From assembly GCA_964558665.1 (NCBI GenBank), contig CAZLFA010000029.1:1-44363 (forward strand): DNA of 44,363 nucleotides, written 5' to 3'. Each line of letters begins with the position of its first letter. Position 1 is the stretch's first letter. The DNA is from CAZLFA01 sp964558665. GTDB taxonomy: Bacteria > Desulfobacterota > Syntrophia > Syntrophales > PHBD01. The notes under the pieces were generated by a model. The model saw nothing but the letters and a program-made list of their open reading frames with translations. It did no database searches and had not been told where the DNA came from. Made by a program: the position numbers and the translations under genes. Positions 32,535-39,830 of this stretch are shown one piece after another.

Positions 32535-33542
32535 ATGTCAAAAATTCTATTAACCGGCGCGGCAGGATTCATCGGCTTTCATACGGCAAGGCATTTGCTC
32601 GAACAGGGGCAGACAGTCGTCGGCGTTGACAACATGAATGACTACTATGACGTGCGTCTCAAAGAGGATAGGCTTGCAATATTGAAAGACTATCCCGGTT
32701 TTTCCTTCCGCAGGATGGATCTTGCCGACAGAGACGGCATTGATTCTATCTTTAAACAGGCAAAGGCAAATGCGGTCATCCATCTTGCCGCCCAGGCCGG
32801 CGTCCGTTACTCCTTAACGAATCCCCATGTCTACGTGGAAAGTAATATGGTCGGTTTTCTGCACATCCTGGAAGGCTGCCGCCACAACGGTATAAAACAC
32901 CTGATCTATGCATCGTCCAGCTCCGTGTATGGAGCCAACACGAGCATGCCATTCTCGGTTCATGACAATGTAGATCATCCCATCAGCCTTTACGCCGCCA
33001 CCAAGAAGGCCAACGAGCTGATGGCACATACCTATTCGTGCCTCTATGGAATTCCCTGCACAGGTCTGCGTTTTTTCACTGTGTACGGTCCCTGGGGAAG
33101 GCCGGATATGGCCCTCTTCAAATTCACTAAAGCCATTCTAGAGGGCAATGCGATTGATGTATATAACAACGGCCGGATGGAGCGCGATTTCACTTATGTC
33201 GATGACATTGTCGAAGGGATTGTCAGGCTTGTGCGTCATTTACCGAAGCCTGATGAAAACTGGCGGGGAGATCGGCCCGATCCGGCAATCAGTTTTGCGC
33301 CTTATAGAATATACAACATAGGCAATCACCAGCCTGTGAAGCTGATGGATTTTATCCGTATCCTGGAGCAGGTGCTTGACAGGAAGGCGGTAATAAGGTT
33401 TCTGCCTATGCAGCAGGGAGACGTTCCCGCTACTTTTGCCGATGTCGCGGAGCTTAAGCAGGAGGTTGGCTTTTCGCCTTCCACTCCCATTGAACTCGGT
33501 ATTGCCAGGTTTGTGGAGTGGTACAGAGAGTACTATAAATGA
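32535..33542 (+). CDS. UDP-glucuronate 4-epimerase-like SDR protein
   Basis: A 335-residue extended short-chain dehydrogenase. It has the NAD motif TGAAGFIGFH, the insertion GVDNMNDYYDVRLKEDRL typical of UDP-GlcA 4-epimerases, ASSSSVYG, the catalytic YAATKKAN, and RFFTVYGPWGRPDMALFKFT. This enzyme converts UDP-glucuronate to UDP-galacturonate, supplying an acidic sugar for the polysaccharide. Length is standard. The next gene starts within its last codons (ATGA overlap, 4 bp), so the two are coupled. Confidence 0.9.
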   Translation: MSKILLTGAAGFIGFHTARHLLEQGQTVVGVDNMNDYYDVRLKEDRLAILKDYPGFSFRRMDLADRDGIDSIFKQAKANAVIHLAAQAGVRYSLTNPHVYVESNMVGFLHILEGCRHNGIKHLIYASSSSVYGANTSMPFSVHDNVDHPISLYAATKKANELMAHTYSCLYGIPCTGLRFFTVYGPWGRPDMALFKFTKAILEGNAIDVYNNGRMERDFTYVDDIVEGIVRLVRHLPKPDENWRGDRPDPAISFAPYRIYNIGNHQPVKLMDFIRILEQVLDRKAVIRFLPMQQGDVPATFADVAELKQEVGFSPSTPIELGIARFVEWYREYYK

Positions 33543-34645
33543 AAATCGTAACGGTCGTAGGCGCCCGTCCGCAGTTCATAAAATCTGCCGTTGTATCCCG
33601 TACCATCCGGCAGTTTAATGCCAATACGCTTGACGCCTCGCGCCTCACGCCTCGCGCCTCACGCCTCACGGAGGTTATTGTCCACACCGGTCAGCATTAC
33701 GACGAAGGCATGTCGGCGGTCTTTTTCCGGGAGTTAGATATCCCGGAACCCAAATATAACCTTGCTGTAGGATCCGGGGCACACGGTAAACAAACCGGTG
33801 AGATGCTGGTGGGAATCGAAAAAGTGCTGATCGATGAAAAACCGGATGTAGTTCTGGTATACGGCGACACGAATTCCACATTGTCCGGAGCGTTATCTGC
33901 CGCCAAGCTTCATATCAAGGTTGCTCATGTAGAGGCGGGATTAAGAAGCTTTAATCGCACGATGCCGGAGGAAATAAACAGGGTTATTACGGATCATCTT
34001 TCCAAGCTTCTTTTCTGCCCCGGTACAGTTGCAAAGGACAATCTGGCCAGGGAGGGGATTACCAAGGGTGTTCAAATTGTCGGGGATGTAATGGCGGAAG
34101 CTGTTCAATATGCTGCTTCAATGAATAGAGGCAAGAATGATATTATCAAAAAGCTGAATGTAAAAAGTGGTGAATATTTGCTGGCGACTGTGCATCGAGC
34201 AGAAAACACTGATGATCAAATGCGCCTGAAAAATATCCTTGATGCCTTCGGGCGCATGGAAGAACCGGTTGTCTTTCCGGTGCACCCGCGAACCAGAAAA
34301 GTCATGAAGGAGACAGGCTGTGAGACGGCCGGTAATATTCGGATCATCGATCCAGTAGGCTATATGGATATGATAGCACTGGAACAGGAGGCAAGAATGA
34401 TCCTTACCGATTCGGGCGGTATACAAAAAGAGGCTTACTGGCTGGGTATTCCTTGCGTGACGCTCAGGGATGAAACAGAATGGGTGGAGACGGTAGAGTC
34501 GGGCTGGAACAGGCTGGCCGGGGCAAATATGGATGCGATTCTGGAAGCTGTAAAAACTTTTGTAAAACCATCCGGACGGGATCAGCTTTACGGAGAAGGC
34601 AAGGCATCGAATGAAATTGTGGCAACTATTTGCGGATCAGTGTGA
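33539..34645 (+). CDS. wecB: non-hydrolysing UDP-GlcNAc-type 2-epimerase
   Basis: A 368-residue GT-B-fold epimerase that inverts C2 of UDP-GlcNAc, or of UDP-GlcNAc(3NAc)A as in WbpI. It begins MKIVTVVGARPQFIK, and has HTGQHYDEGMS, GDTNSTLSGA, HVEAGLRSFNRTMPEEINR and the UDP-binding DSGGIQKEAYWLG. With the fused dehydrogenase/acetyltransferase, aminotransferase and 6-dehydrogenase nearby, the WbpI step is the more likely role; plain WecB activity is the alternative. Residues 33-45 (ASRLTPRASRLTE) come from five GCCTCRC heptads at 33635-33669, directly before the conserved VIVHTGQHYD. Confidence 0.9.
   Translation: MKIVTVVGARPQFIKSAVVSRTIRQFNANTLDASRLTPRASRLTEVIVHTGQHYDEGMSAVFFRELDIPEPKYNLAVGSGAHGKQTGEMLVGIEKVLIDEKPDVVLVYGDTNSTLSGALSAAKLHIKVAHVEAGLRSFNRTMPEEINRVITDHLSKLLFCPGTVAKDNLAREGITKGVQIVGDVMAEAVQYAASMNRGKNDIIKKLNVKSGEYLLATVHRAENTDDQMRLKNILDAFGRMEEPVVFPVHPRTRKVMKETGCETAGNIRIIDPVGYMDMIALEQEARMILTDSGGIQKEAYWLGIPCVTLRDETEWVETVESGWNRLAGANMDAILEAVKTFVKPSGRDQLYGEGKASNEIVATICGSV
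33635..33669 (+). repeat. five GCCTCRC heptads inside the 2-epimerase gene
   Basis: GCCTCGC, GCCTCAC, GCCTCGC, GCCTCAC, GCCTCAC, differing only at one purine per unit. Because 21 bp equals seven codons, the protein shows a near-repeat ASRLTPR-ASRLTE. One unit more or fewer would shift the frame at codon 33-45 and knock out the enzyme. Confidence 0.85.
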
Positions 34646-34680
34646 TCTGCAGACAATAATTAACAAGGGAGACTGATCTT

Positions 34681-35673
34681 ATGGATATCAAGGGCAAAAG
34701 AATATTGGTTATCGGAGGCGCAGGACTCATAGGTTCCCACGTCGTCGAAGAACTCTTGAAAGAGGATATTGGTGAAGTGATAGTATACGACAATTTCTGT
34801 CGCGGGACTGCCGAAAACCTGAAAGAGTCCCTTAAGGATCCCCGGTGCCGGATTTATGAGATCGGCGGGGATATACTCCAGACAGACATCCTTGATTCCG
34901 CCATGAAGAATATTGACGGTGTTGTGCATCTCGCGGCTCTGTGGCTGCTGCAGTGCTATGAGTATCCCCGGGCGGCATTCGATGTAAATATCAGGGGCAT
35001 GTTTAACGTCCTTGAGTCATGCGTGGCAAACAATGTCAAAAGACTGGTCTATTCTTCTTCCGCTTCAGTATACGGGGATGCTGTGGAAGAGCCGATGACC
35101 GAGGATCATCCTTACAACAACTGGACTTTTTACGGAGCCACCAAGATTGCCGGTGAGCATATGTTCAAAGCATTCCATAAACGCTACGGGCTTGAGGGTG
35201 TCGGCCTCAGGTATATGAATGTATACGGTCCGCGCCAGGACTACAAGGGAACATATATCGCTGTCATGATGAAAATTCTGGACAATATAGACAAGGGAAT
35301 ATCGCCGGTCGTGTTCGGCGACGGCAGCCAGGCTTACGACTTTATCTATGTCGGTGATGTGGGTCGGGCGAATGTATGTGCCCTGAAAAGCGACATGCCT
35401 TTCGGTTTCTATAATGTGGGAAGAGGAATCAAGATATCCATCAAGGAACTGGCAGAGCTGCTGCTGAACATCACAGGATCGAAACTACCGATCAAATATG
35501 AACCCGCCGGGCAGACCTTCGTGACCAATCGCGTCGGGGATCCTGTCGCGGCAGAAAAGGATCTCGGGTTCAAATGGAGCGTGGATTTGGAGGAAGGGTT
35601 CCACCGTCTCATTGAATGGCGCCGCACACATATCGAAGAAGTGGAACAGAGAAGAAAGGCAGTTAGCAATTAG
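34681..35673 (+). CDS. NAD-dependent nucleotide-sugar epimerase/dehydratase
   Basis: A 330-residue extended SDR enzyme: VIGGAGLIGSHV, DNFCRGT, HLAALW, SSSASVYGD and the catalytic FYGATKIAGE, then RYMNVYGPRQDYKG. The pattern is that of UDP-glucose/UDP-GlcNAc 4-epimerases, though dehydratase or reductase activity cannot be excluded. AACAAGGGAGA stands before ATG 34681. The last residues V-S-N and the TAG stop are encoded by the beginning of a heptad repeat tract (35664-35698), so the original C-terminus may have been altered. Confidence 0.87.
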   Translation: MDIKGKRILVIGGAGLIGSHVVEELLKEDIGEVIVYDNFCRGTAENLKESLKDPRCRIYEIGGDILQTDILDSAMKNIDGVVHLAALWLLQCYEYPRAAFDVNIRGMFNVLESCVANNVKRLVYSSSASVYGDAVEEPMTEDHPYNNWTFYGATKIAGEHMFKAFHKRYGLEGVGLRYMNVYGPRQDYKGTYIAVMMKILDNIDKGISPVVFGDGSQAYDFIYVGDVGRANVCALKSDMPFGFYNVGRGIKISIKELAELLLNITGSKLPIKYEPAGQTFVTNRVGDPVAAEKDLGFKWSVDLEEGFHRLIEWRRTHIEEVEQRRKAVSN

Positions 35674-35698
35674 CTTGTAGCTCATAGTTGTTAGCGAC
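35664..35698 (-). repeat. five reverse-oriented GCTANNN heptads supplying a stop codon
   Basis: On the plus strand the units read TAGCAAT, TAGCTTG, TAGCTCA, TAGTTGT and TAGCGAC. The second unit's TAG (35671-35673) is the stop codon of the epimerase gene. The tract is the left border of the S23-type gene. Confidence 0.8.
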
Positions 35699-35706
35699 AA
35701 GTAAGA

Positions 35707-35741
35707 AATGCTTAAGGCTCAAAGCTTAAAGCGCAAGGCTG
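35707..35741 (+). repeat. AARGCNN-type heptads
   Basis: AATGCTT, AAGGCTC, AAAGCTT, AAAGCGC and AAGGCTG, in 7-bp register. A reverse-strand tract of the same family is at 39691-39732. It lies 8 bp from the preceding GCTA-type tract. Confidence 0.7.
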
Positions 35742-35789
35742 AAAAATAAAGCTGGTAGATTATAGAAAAAGATAAAAAGACTAAATTTT

Positions 35790-36182
35790 ATGGCCAATAA
35801 GTCAATGGATGATTGCAGCTTTGGATATGAGAATCTGGAAATCTGGCAACGGTCCATAAAATGGGCGAGCCAAATCATTTCGACCATCGAGTGTATTGAT
35901 ACGGAGCGTAAACACTACAGACTGATGGAACAGTTGGAAGCGGCTGCAACTTCAGTCCCTGCGAATATTGCCGAGGGAAAAGGAAGATTTTCGAAGAAGG
36001 AATTTGCCCAATTTTTATATATCGCCAGGGGTTCCCTGTATGAGACAACCACCCTTATAGAAATCATGAGAAATCAGGGGTGGATCGGCGAGAGTGCAGT
36101 AGCTTCAATCAAAAACGAAGGCATAGAGATTGCCAAAATGATTAACTCAATGATCTCCTTTCTCAAAAAATCGCCACAATAA
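35790..36182 (+). CDS. four-helix bundle protein (S23/23S rRNA intervening-sequence type)
   Basis: A 130-residue helical protein of the S23 / intervening-sequence family. It has LEIWQRSIKWASQI, the family signature MEQLEAAATSVPANIAEGKGRFSKKEFAQFLYIARGSLYE, and TLIEIMRNQGWI. These proteins were first seen in 23S rRNA intervening sequences but are more often encoded beside mobile or variable regions; the fold is a pentameric four-helix bundle and the function is unknown. It is bordered on both sides by heptad arrays (35664-35741 and 36190-36259), suggesting it was inserted into the sugar operon. Confidence 0.88.
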   Translation: MANKSMDDCSFGYENLEIWQRSIKWASQIISTIECIDTERKHYRLMEQLEAAATSVPANIAEGKGRFSKKEFAQFLYIARGSLYETTTLIEIMRNQGWIGESAVASIKNEGIEIAKMINSMISFLKKSPQ

Positions 36183-36189
36183 TCAAATA

Positions 36190-36259
36190 CCTAAGAACTA
36201 AGAACTAGGAACTATGAGCTACGAGCTAAGAGCTACGAGCTAATTGCTGGGAGCTAAAC
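36190..36259 (+). repeat. ten GCTANNN heptads before the asparagine synthase gene
   Basis: Ten units in exact register: CCTAAGA, ACTAAGA, ACTAGGA, ACTATGA, GCTACGA, GCTAAGA, GCTACGA, GCTAATT, GCTGGGA and GCTAAAC. The array ends one base before the start codon at 36261, so any Shine-Dalgarno (GGGAGC at 36248-36253) is part of the repeat. Confidence 0.88.
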
Positions 36260-36260
36260 T

Positions 36261-38141
36261 ATGTGTGGAATTACAGGAATAATGAATTTGAATAAGGAGC
36301 CGGCATCTCCTGTGATTATCAGGAAGATGACGGATGCCATTGCCCATCGCGGACCTGACGGAGAAGGCTTATATATCGACGGCTGCGTGGGTTTGGGACA
36401 CAGGCGTCTGGCTATCATCGATCTTTCTCCCGCCGGCCATCAGCCCATGATAACCCCGGACAAAAGATACGCCCTCACCTATAACGGCGAAATCTATAAT
36501 TTCCAGGAAATCAGGGCCGAGCTTCAGGCATTGGGGCATATCTTCCACTCCCGCACAGACTCTGAGGTTGTTTTACGTGCGTATGCCGAGTGGGGCGGGG
36601 AATGCGTTAATCGCTTCAACGGGATGTTTGCCTTTGCCATCTGGGACAAAGTGGAGAGCCGGCTTTTTCTGGCCCGCGACCGTTACGGGATCAAGCCTTT
36701 GTATTATGCCTTCGTGGACAATGTTTTTATTTTCGCCTCCGAGCAGAAGGCCATGATCACCCATCCGGCCATGAGGAGATCACTCGATCTGGAGGCGCTG
36801 CTGGAGTATTTCACGTTCCAGAACATCTTTACCGACAGGACTCTTCTCAAAGGCATCAGGCTTTTTCCCGCCGGCTCATACGCCACCCTCTCTCTAAACT
36901 CTACGAGCTATGAGCTACGAGTTAACAAGTACTGGGACTTCGCCTTCCAGGAACCGGAAAAGACACTGAGTGAGAAAGAATACATTGAAGAGCTTGACTG
37001 TCTGTTTCGCCAGGCCGTCAGGCGCCAGCTTGTCAGCGATGTGGATGTGGGCGCTTATCTGAGCGGCGGCATGGATTCCGGCTCCATCACCGCGCTGGCG
37101 GCACAGGAGATTCCCTACATAAAGTCGTTCACCTGCGGATTTGATCTCAACTCCGCATCCGGCATCGAGGTGAACTACGATGAGCGGGTGGGGGCAGAGT
37201 TCATGTCCTATCTTTTCAAAACTGAGCATTACGAGATGGTTCTGAAGTCAGGCGACATGGAACGCATCATGCCCATGATGGCATGGCATGTCGAGGAACC
37301 GCGGGTGGGGCAGAGCTATCCGAACTATTATGCCGCCCAGCTGGCGAGCAAGTTCGTCAAGGTCGTGGTCGGCGGATCGGGAGGAGATGAACTGTTCGGC
37401 GGTTATCCATGGCGCTACTATCGCGCAGCCCACAGCACGGATTTCGAGGATTTCATCGACAAGTATTATTTGTTCTGGCAGCGTCTGATTCCCAACACGG
37501 TTATACGGCAGGTTTTCAAGCCGGTCTGGAATGATGTCAGTCATGTCTGGACAAGGGACATTTTCAAGGGGGTGTTCCAGGAACACGATCACATACTGCG
37601 CGGCCCCGAGGATTACATCAACCATTCGCTCTGCTTCGAAGCAAGGACATTCCTACACGGACTGCTTATTGTGGACGACAAGCTCAGCTCGGCCCACTCC
37701 CTGGAGACAAGGGTTCCGTTTCTGGATAATGACCTGGTCGATTTTGCCATGCGGATCCCCGTCAAGTTCAAGCTGAAGAACTTGGGGGACATAGTGCCCA
37801 TGAGCGAAAACGAACCCGGTCCCAAGCAGAACAAGTACTACAAGCGTACGCAGGACGGGAAACTGATTCTGAGAAAGACCATGCAGCGTTATGTCCCCAA
37901 CGATGTCACCGAGCGGGACAAGCAGGGATTCTCAGCCCCGGATGCGAGCTGGTTCAAGGGAGAGAGCATCGATTACGTGAAACGCATACTGTTCGGCAAG
38001 CAGGCAATGATCTACGAATATCTGGACAAGGGAAAGATCCAGGAGATGGTGAATGAGCATCTGCAGGGCGCTGAAAACAGGCGCCTGCTGATCTGGTCTC
38101 TACTGAATTTCGAAAACTGGTGCCGCAAATTCCTCGTGTAA
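36261..38141 (+). CDS. asnB: asparagine synthase (glutamine-hydrolysing) family amidotransferase
   Basis: A 626-residue two-domain enzyme. The N-terminal class II glutaminase has the nucleophile Cys2 (MCGITGIMN), AIAHRGPDGEG, RLAIIDLS and YNGEIYNF. The C-terminal synthetase has the ATP-pyrophosphatase loop YLSGGMDSGSI and VVGGSGGDELFGGYPW. It uses glutamine and ATP to amidate a carboxylate; in polysaccharide loci such enzymes probably amidate uronic acids, which fits UDP-ManNAc(3NAc)A or galacturonate made nearby. Residues 211-223 come from five GCTA-type heptads (36893-36927) in the loop before KYWDF, a variable region between the domains. Length is normal. Confidence 0.92.
   Translation: MCGITGIMNLNKEPASPVIIRKMTDAIAHRGPDGEGLYIDGCVGLGHRRLAIIDLSPAGHQPMITPDKRYALTYNGEIYNFQEIRAELQALGHIFHSRTDSEVVLRAYAEWGGECVNRFNGMFAFAIWDKVESRLFLARDRYGIKPLYYAFVDNVFIFASEQKAMITHPAMRRSLDLEALLEYFTFQNIFTDRTLLKGIRLFPAGSYATLSLNSTSYELRVNKYWDFAFQEPEKTLSEKEYIEELDCLFRQAVRRQLVSDVDVGAYLSGGMDSGSITALAAQEIPYIKSFTCGFDLNSASGIEVNYDERVGAEFMSYLFKTEHYEMVLKSGDMERIMPMMAWHVEEPRVGQSYPNYYAAQLASKFVKVVVGGSGGDELFGGYPWRYYRAAHSTDFEDFIDKYYLFWQRLIPNTVIRQVFKPVWNDVSHVWTRDIFKGVFQEHDHILRGPEDYINHSLCFEARTFLHGLLIVDDKLSSAHSLETRVPFLDNDLVDFAMRIPVKFKLKNLGDIVPMSENEPGPKQNKYYKRTQDGKLILRKTMQRYVPNDVTERDKQGFSAPDASWFKGESIDYVKRILFGKQAMIYEYLDKGKIQEMVNEHLQGAENRRLLIWSLLNFENWCRKFLV
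36893..36927 (+). repeat. five GCTANNN heptads inside the asparagine synthase gene
   Basis: TCTAAAC, TCTACGA, GCTATGA, GCTACGA and GTTAACA in register, encoding the loop S-L-N-S-T-S-Y-E-L-R-V-N before the conserved YWDF. Same family as the intergenic tracts on both sides of the gene. Confidence 0.83.
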
Positions 38142-38143
38142 TA

Positions 38144-38222
38144 TAGTCCATAGCTCGTAGCGTGTAGCTCTTAGCTAACAACTACAAGCTATGAGCTAAA
38201 CGCTAAGAGCTAAGATCTAATG
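38144..38222. repeat. inverted pair of GCTANNN heptad arrays
   Basis: Four reverse units (TAGTCCA, TAGCTCG, TAGCGTG, TAGCTCT; 38144-38171) meet seven forward units (GCTAACA, ACTACAA, GCTATGA, GCTAAAC, GCTAAGA, GCTAAGA, TCTAATG; 38174-38222) at the palindrome TTAGCTAA (38171-38178). The pair can fold into a long hairpin and lies directly after the asparagine synthase stop. The following stretch 38223-38354 is AT-rich and likely holds the promoter of the ATPase gene. Confidence 0.85.
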
Positions 38223-38354
38223 CTTTACCCTTTCAGTTTTGAGCTTGCTGCTATTTCTACCAGATATTGTTAATATCTGCAATTCATTGCGAATAATTCA
38301 TATTTATGAAAATAGTCATTGCACAAAGTATCTAAATAGTGTACTTATTGCTGC

Positions 38355-39677
38355 ATGAAACGTACTGTTACCGATTTTTTTAACCGTTGGAAAATTTCCG
38401 CAAACCGTAAGCCCCTGATTGTCAGGGGTGCCAGACAGGTTGGTAAGACTTACATACTAAAGGAGTATGGCAGTACCGCTTTCCCACAGTATCATTATGT
38501 CAATTTTGAAAAGGATGAGAAGCTCGGACGGATATTTGAGCAGGATCTCAAACCGGGTCGCATCCTTGACGAGCTTCAGTTTTATCTCGAGAGACCCATA
38601 GACCGTCGCCTGGATCTGCTCATCTTCGATGAGATTCAGCGCTGCCCCAAGGCACTGACAAGCCTGAAATATTTTTCCGAGGAGATACCGGAGATGGCCT
38701 TGTGTGCTGCTGGTTCCCTCTTGGGCGTTGCATTGCAACCGGACTCTTTCCCTGTTGGAAAAGTTCAGTTTCTGGATATGCACCCTCTTTCGTTCGATGA
38801 ATTTCTTGATGGTGTGGGAAAGGAGTGGCTGGCCGAGCTCATCCGGCAGCATGACTTGACCCAGCCATTCCCTGAAATAGCGCATGATCAACTATGGGTA
38901 TTATGGAAGCACTATCTGGTTGTCGGCGGGCTTCCCGATGCTGTAAATCATTATCGTGAACGACAGGATAATTTATATGATGCCGTTCAGGTAATCCGCA
39001 GAGAGCAGCGTGACCTGATGGAGGCCTATTTGGCCGATATGGCGAAACATAGCGGGAAGGGCAACGCCCTTCATATTGAAAGACTATGGCGTAACGTACC
39101 TGCGCAACTGGCACAGGCGCAGAATGGATCAGCCGCAAAATTCAAGCTTCGCGAAGGAATCCCCGGCATCCGAGGTTACGATAGGTTGTCAGCGCCGCTG
39201 GACTGGTTGGAATGCGCAAATCTGATCATCCGGACACCCATTATTGATACCGTCGGAGTACCTCTTTACGGATATGTGAAGGAAAATCGTTTCAAGCTAT
39301 ACTTTTTTGATGTTGGCATGCTGGGAACCGTAAGTGGCATCAATCCAGCCACGTTCCTGAATTATGACTTCGGCAGCTACCAGGGTTACATAGCAGAGAA
39401 TTTTGTGGCGCAAGAGCTGCGAGCCGCGGGAGATAAGGCTCTCTTCTGTTGGCAGGGGCGTACTGCGGAAGTGGAGTTTCTTCTTGAAAAGAAGGGGGAA
39501 GTCGTGCCCGTGGAGGTTAAATCCGGTTGGGTAACTCAATCAAAGAGCTTGAAAGTATACATGGAGCGCTACCGTCCGTCCAAAGCTTACCTGCTGAGCG
39601 CCAACAATATACGACAGAGAAATAATGTTCATTATCTGCCACTATATGCCGCCGGTCGCCTGGGTTTGTCCTTGTGA
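38355..39677 (+). CDS. AAA-type ATPase with DUF4143 domain
   Basis: A 440-residue protein. The N-terminal AAA_14 domain has the Walker A loop GARQVGKTY (about residues 26-34) and Walker B LLIFDEIQRCP. The C-terminal part is a DUF4143 domain with nuclease-like elements (AENFVAQELRAAGD, then AEVEFLLEKKGEVVPVEVKSG, the E-x-K PD-(D/E)xK-like motif). This very widespread family has no proven function; mobility and defence roles have been suggested. It is unrelated to polysaccharide synthesis and is enclosed by heptad arrays at 38144-38222 and 39691-39829, which suggests insertion between asnB and the exporter genes. Confidence 0.9.
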   Translation: MKRTVTDFFNRWKISANRKPLIVRGARQVGKTYILKEYGSTAFPQYHYVNFEKDEKLGRIFEQDLKPGRILDELQFYLERPIDRRLDLLIFDEIQRCPKALTSLKYFSEEIPEMALCAAGSLLGVALQPDSFPVGKVQFLDMHPLSFDEFLDGVGKEWLAELIRQHDLTQPFPEIAHDQLWVLWKHYLVVGGLPDAVNHYRERQDNLYDAVQVIRREQRDLMEAYLADMAKHSGKGNALHIERLWRNVPAQLAQAQNGSAAKFKLREGIPGIRGYDRLSAPLDWLECANLIIRTPIIDTVGVPLYGYVKENRFKLYFFDVGMLGTVSGINPATFLNYDFGSYQGYIAENFVAQELRAAGDKALFCWQGRTAEVEFLLEKKGEVVPVEVKSGWVTQSKSLKVYMERYRPSKAYLLSANNIRQRNNVHYLPLYAAGRLGLSL

Positions 39678-39690
39678 TTATAACTCCCAT

Positions 39691-39732
39691 CTTTGACCTT
39701 CTTTCTTTGGCCTTTGACCTTCGCTTTCAGCC
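39691..39732 (-). repeat. six reverse AARGCNN-type heptads
   Basis: Plus-strand units CTTTGAC, CTTCTTT, CTTTGGC, CTTTGAC, CTTCGCT and TTCAGCC. The tract is related to, and inverted relative to, the one at 35707-35741. It follows the ATPase stop by 13 bp. Confidence 0.65.
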
Positions 39733-39745
39733 TTTTATTCTTTTC

Positions 39746-39829
39746 GCTAACAGCTATGAGCTAATTGCTATCAGCTAACAGCTACGATCTACGAGCTAAA
39801 CGCTACGAGCTAATTGCTAACAACTAACT
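39746..39829 (+). repeat. twelve GCTANNN heptads before the ABC exporter genes
   Basis: The longest array: twelve units in exact 7-bp register, nearly all GCTAACA, GCTATGA, GCTAATT, GCTACGA or GCTAAAC. It ends one base before the permease start codon (39831), leaving no separate ribosome-binding site, exactly as before asnB at 36261. Confidence 0.9.
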
Positions 39830-39830
39830 T

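Noticed and set aside
38319..38347. Promoter TTGCAC-17-TACTTA before the DUF4143 gene
   Set aside because: The -10 matches consensus at only two positions and lies only 7 bp from the start codon; too weak to list.
35664..39829. Heptad arrays as integron attC sites or an insertion sequence
   Set aside because: No integrase or transposase is present, the units are only 7 bp with no conserved core sites, and the borders lack target duplications that I can recognise.
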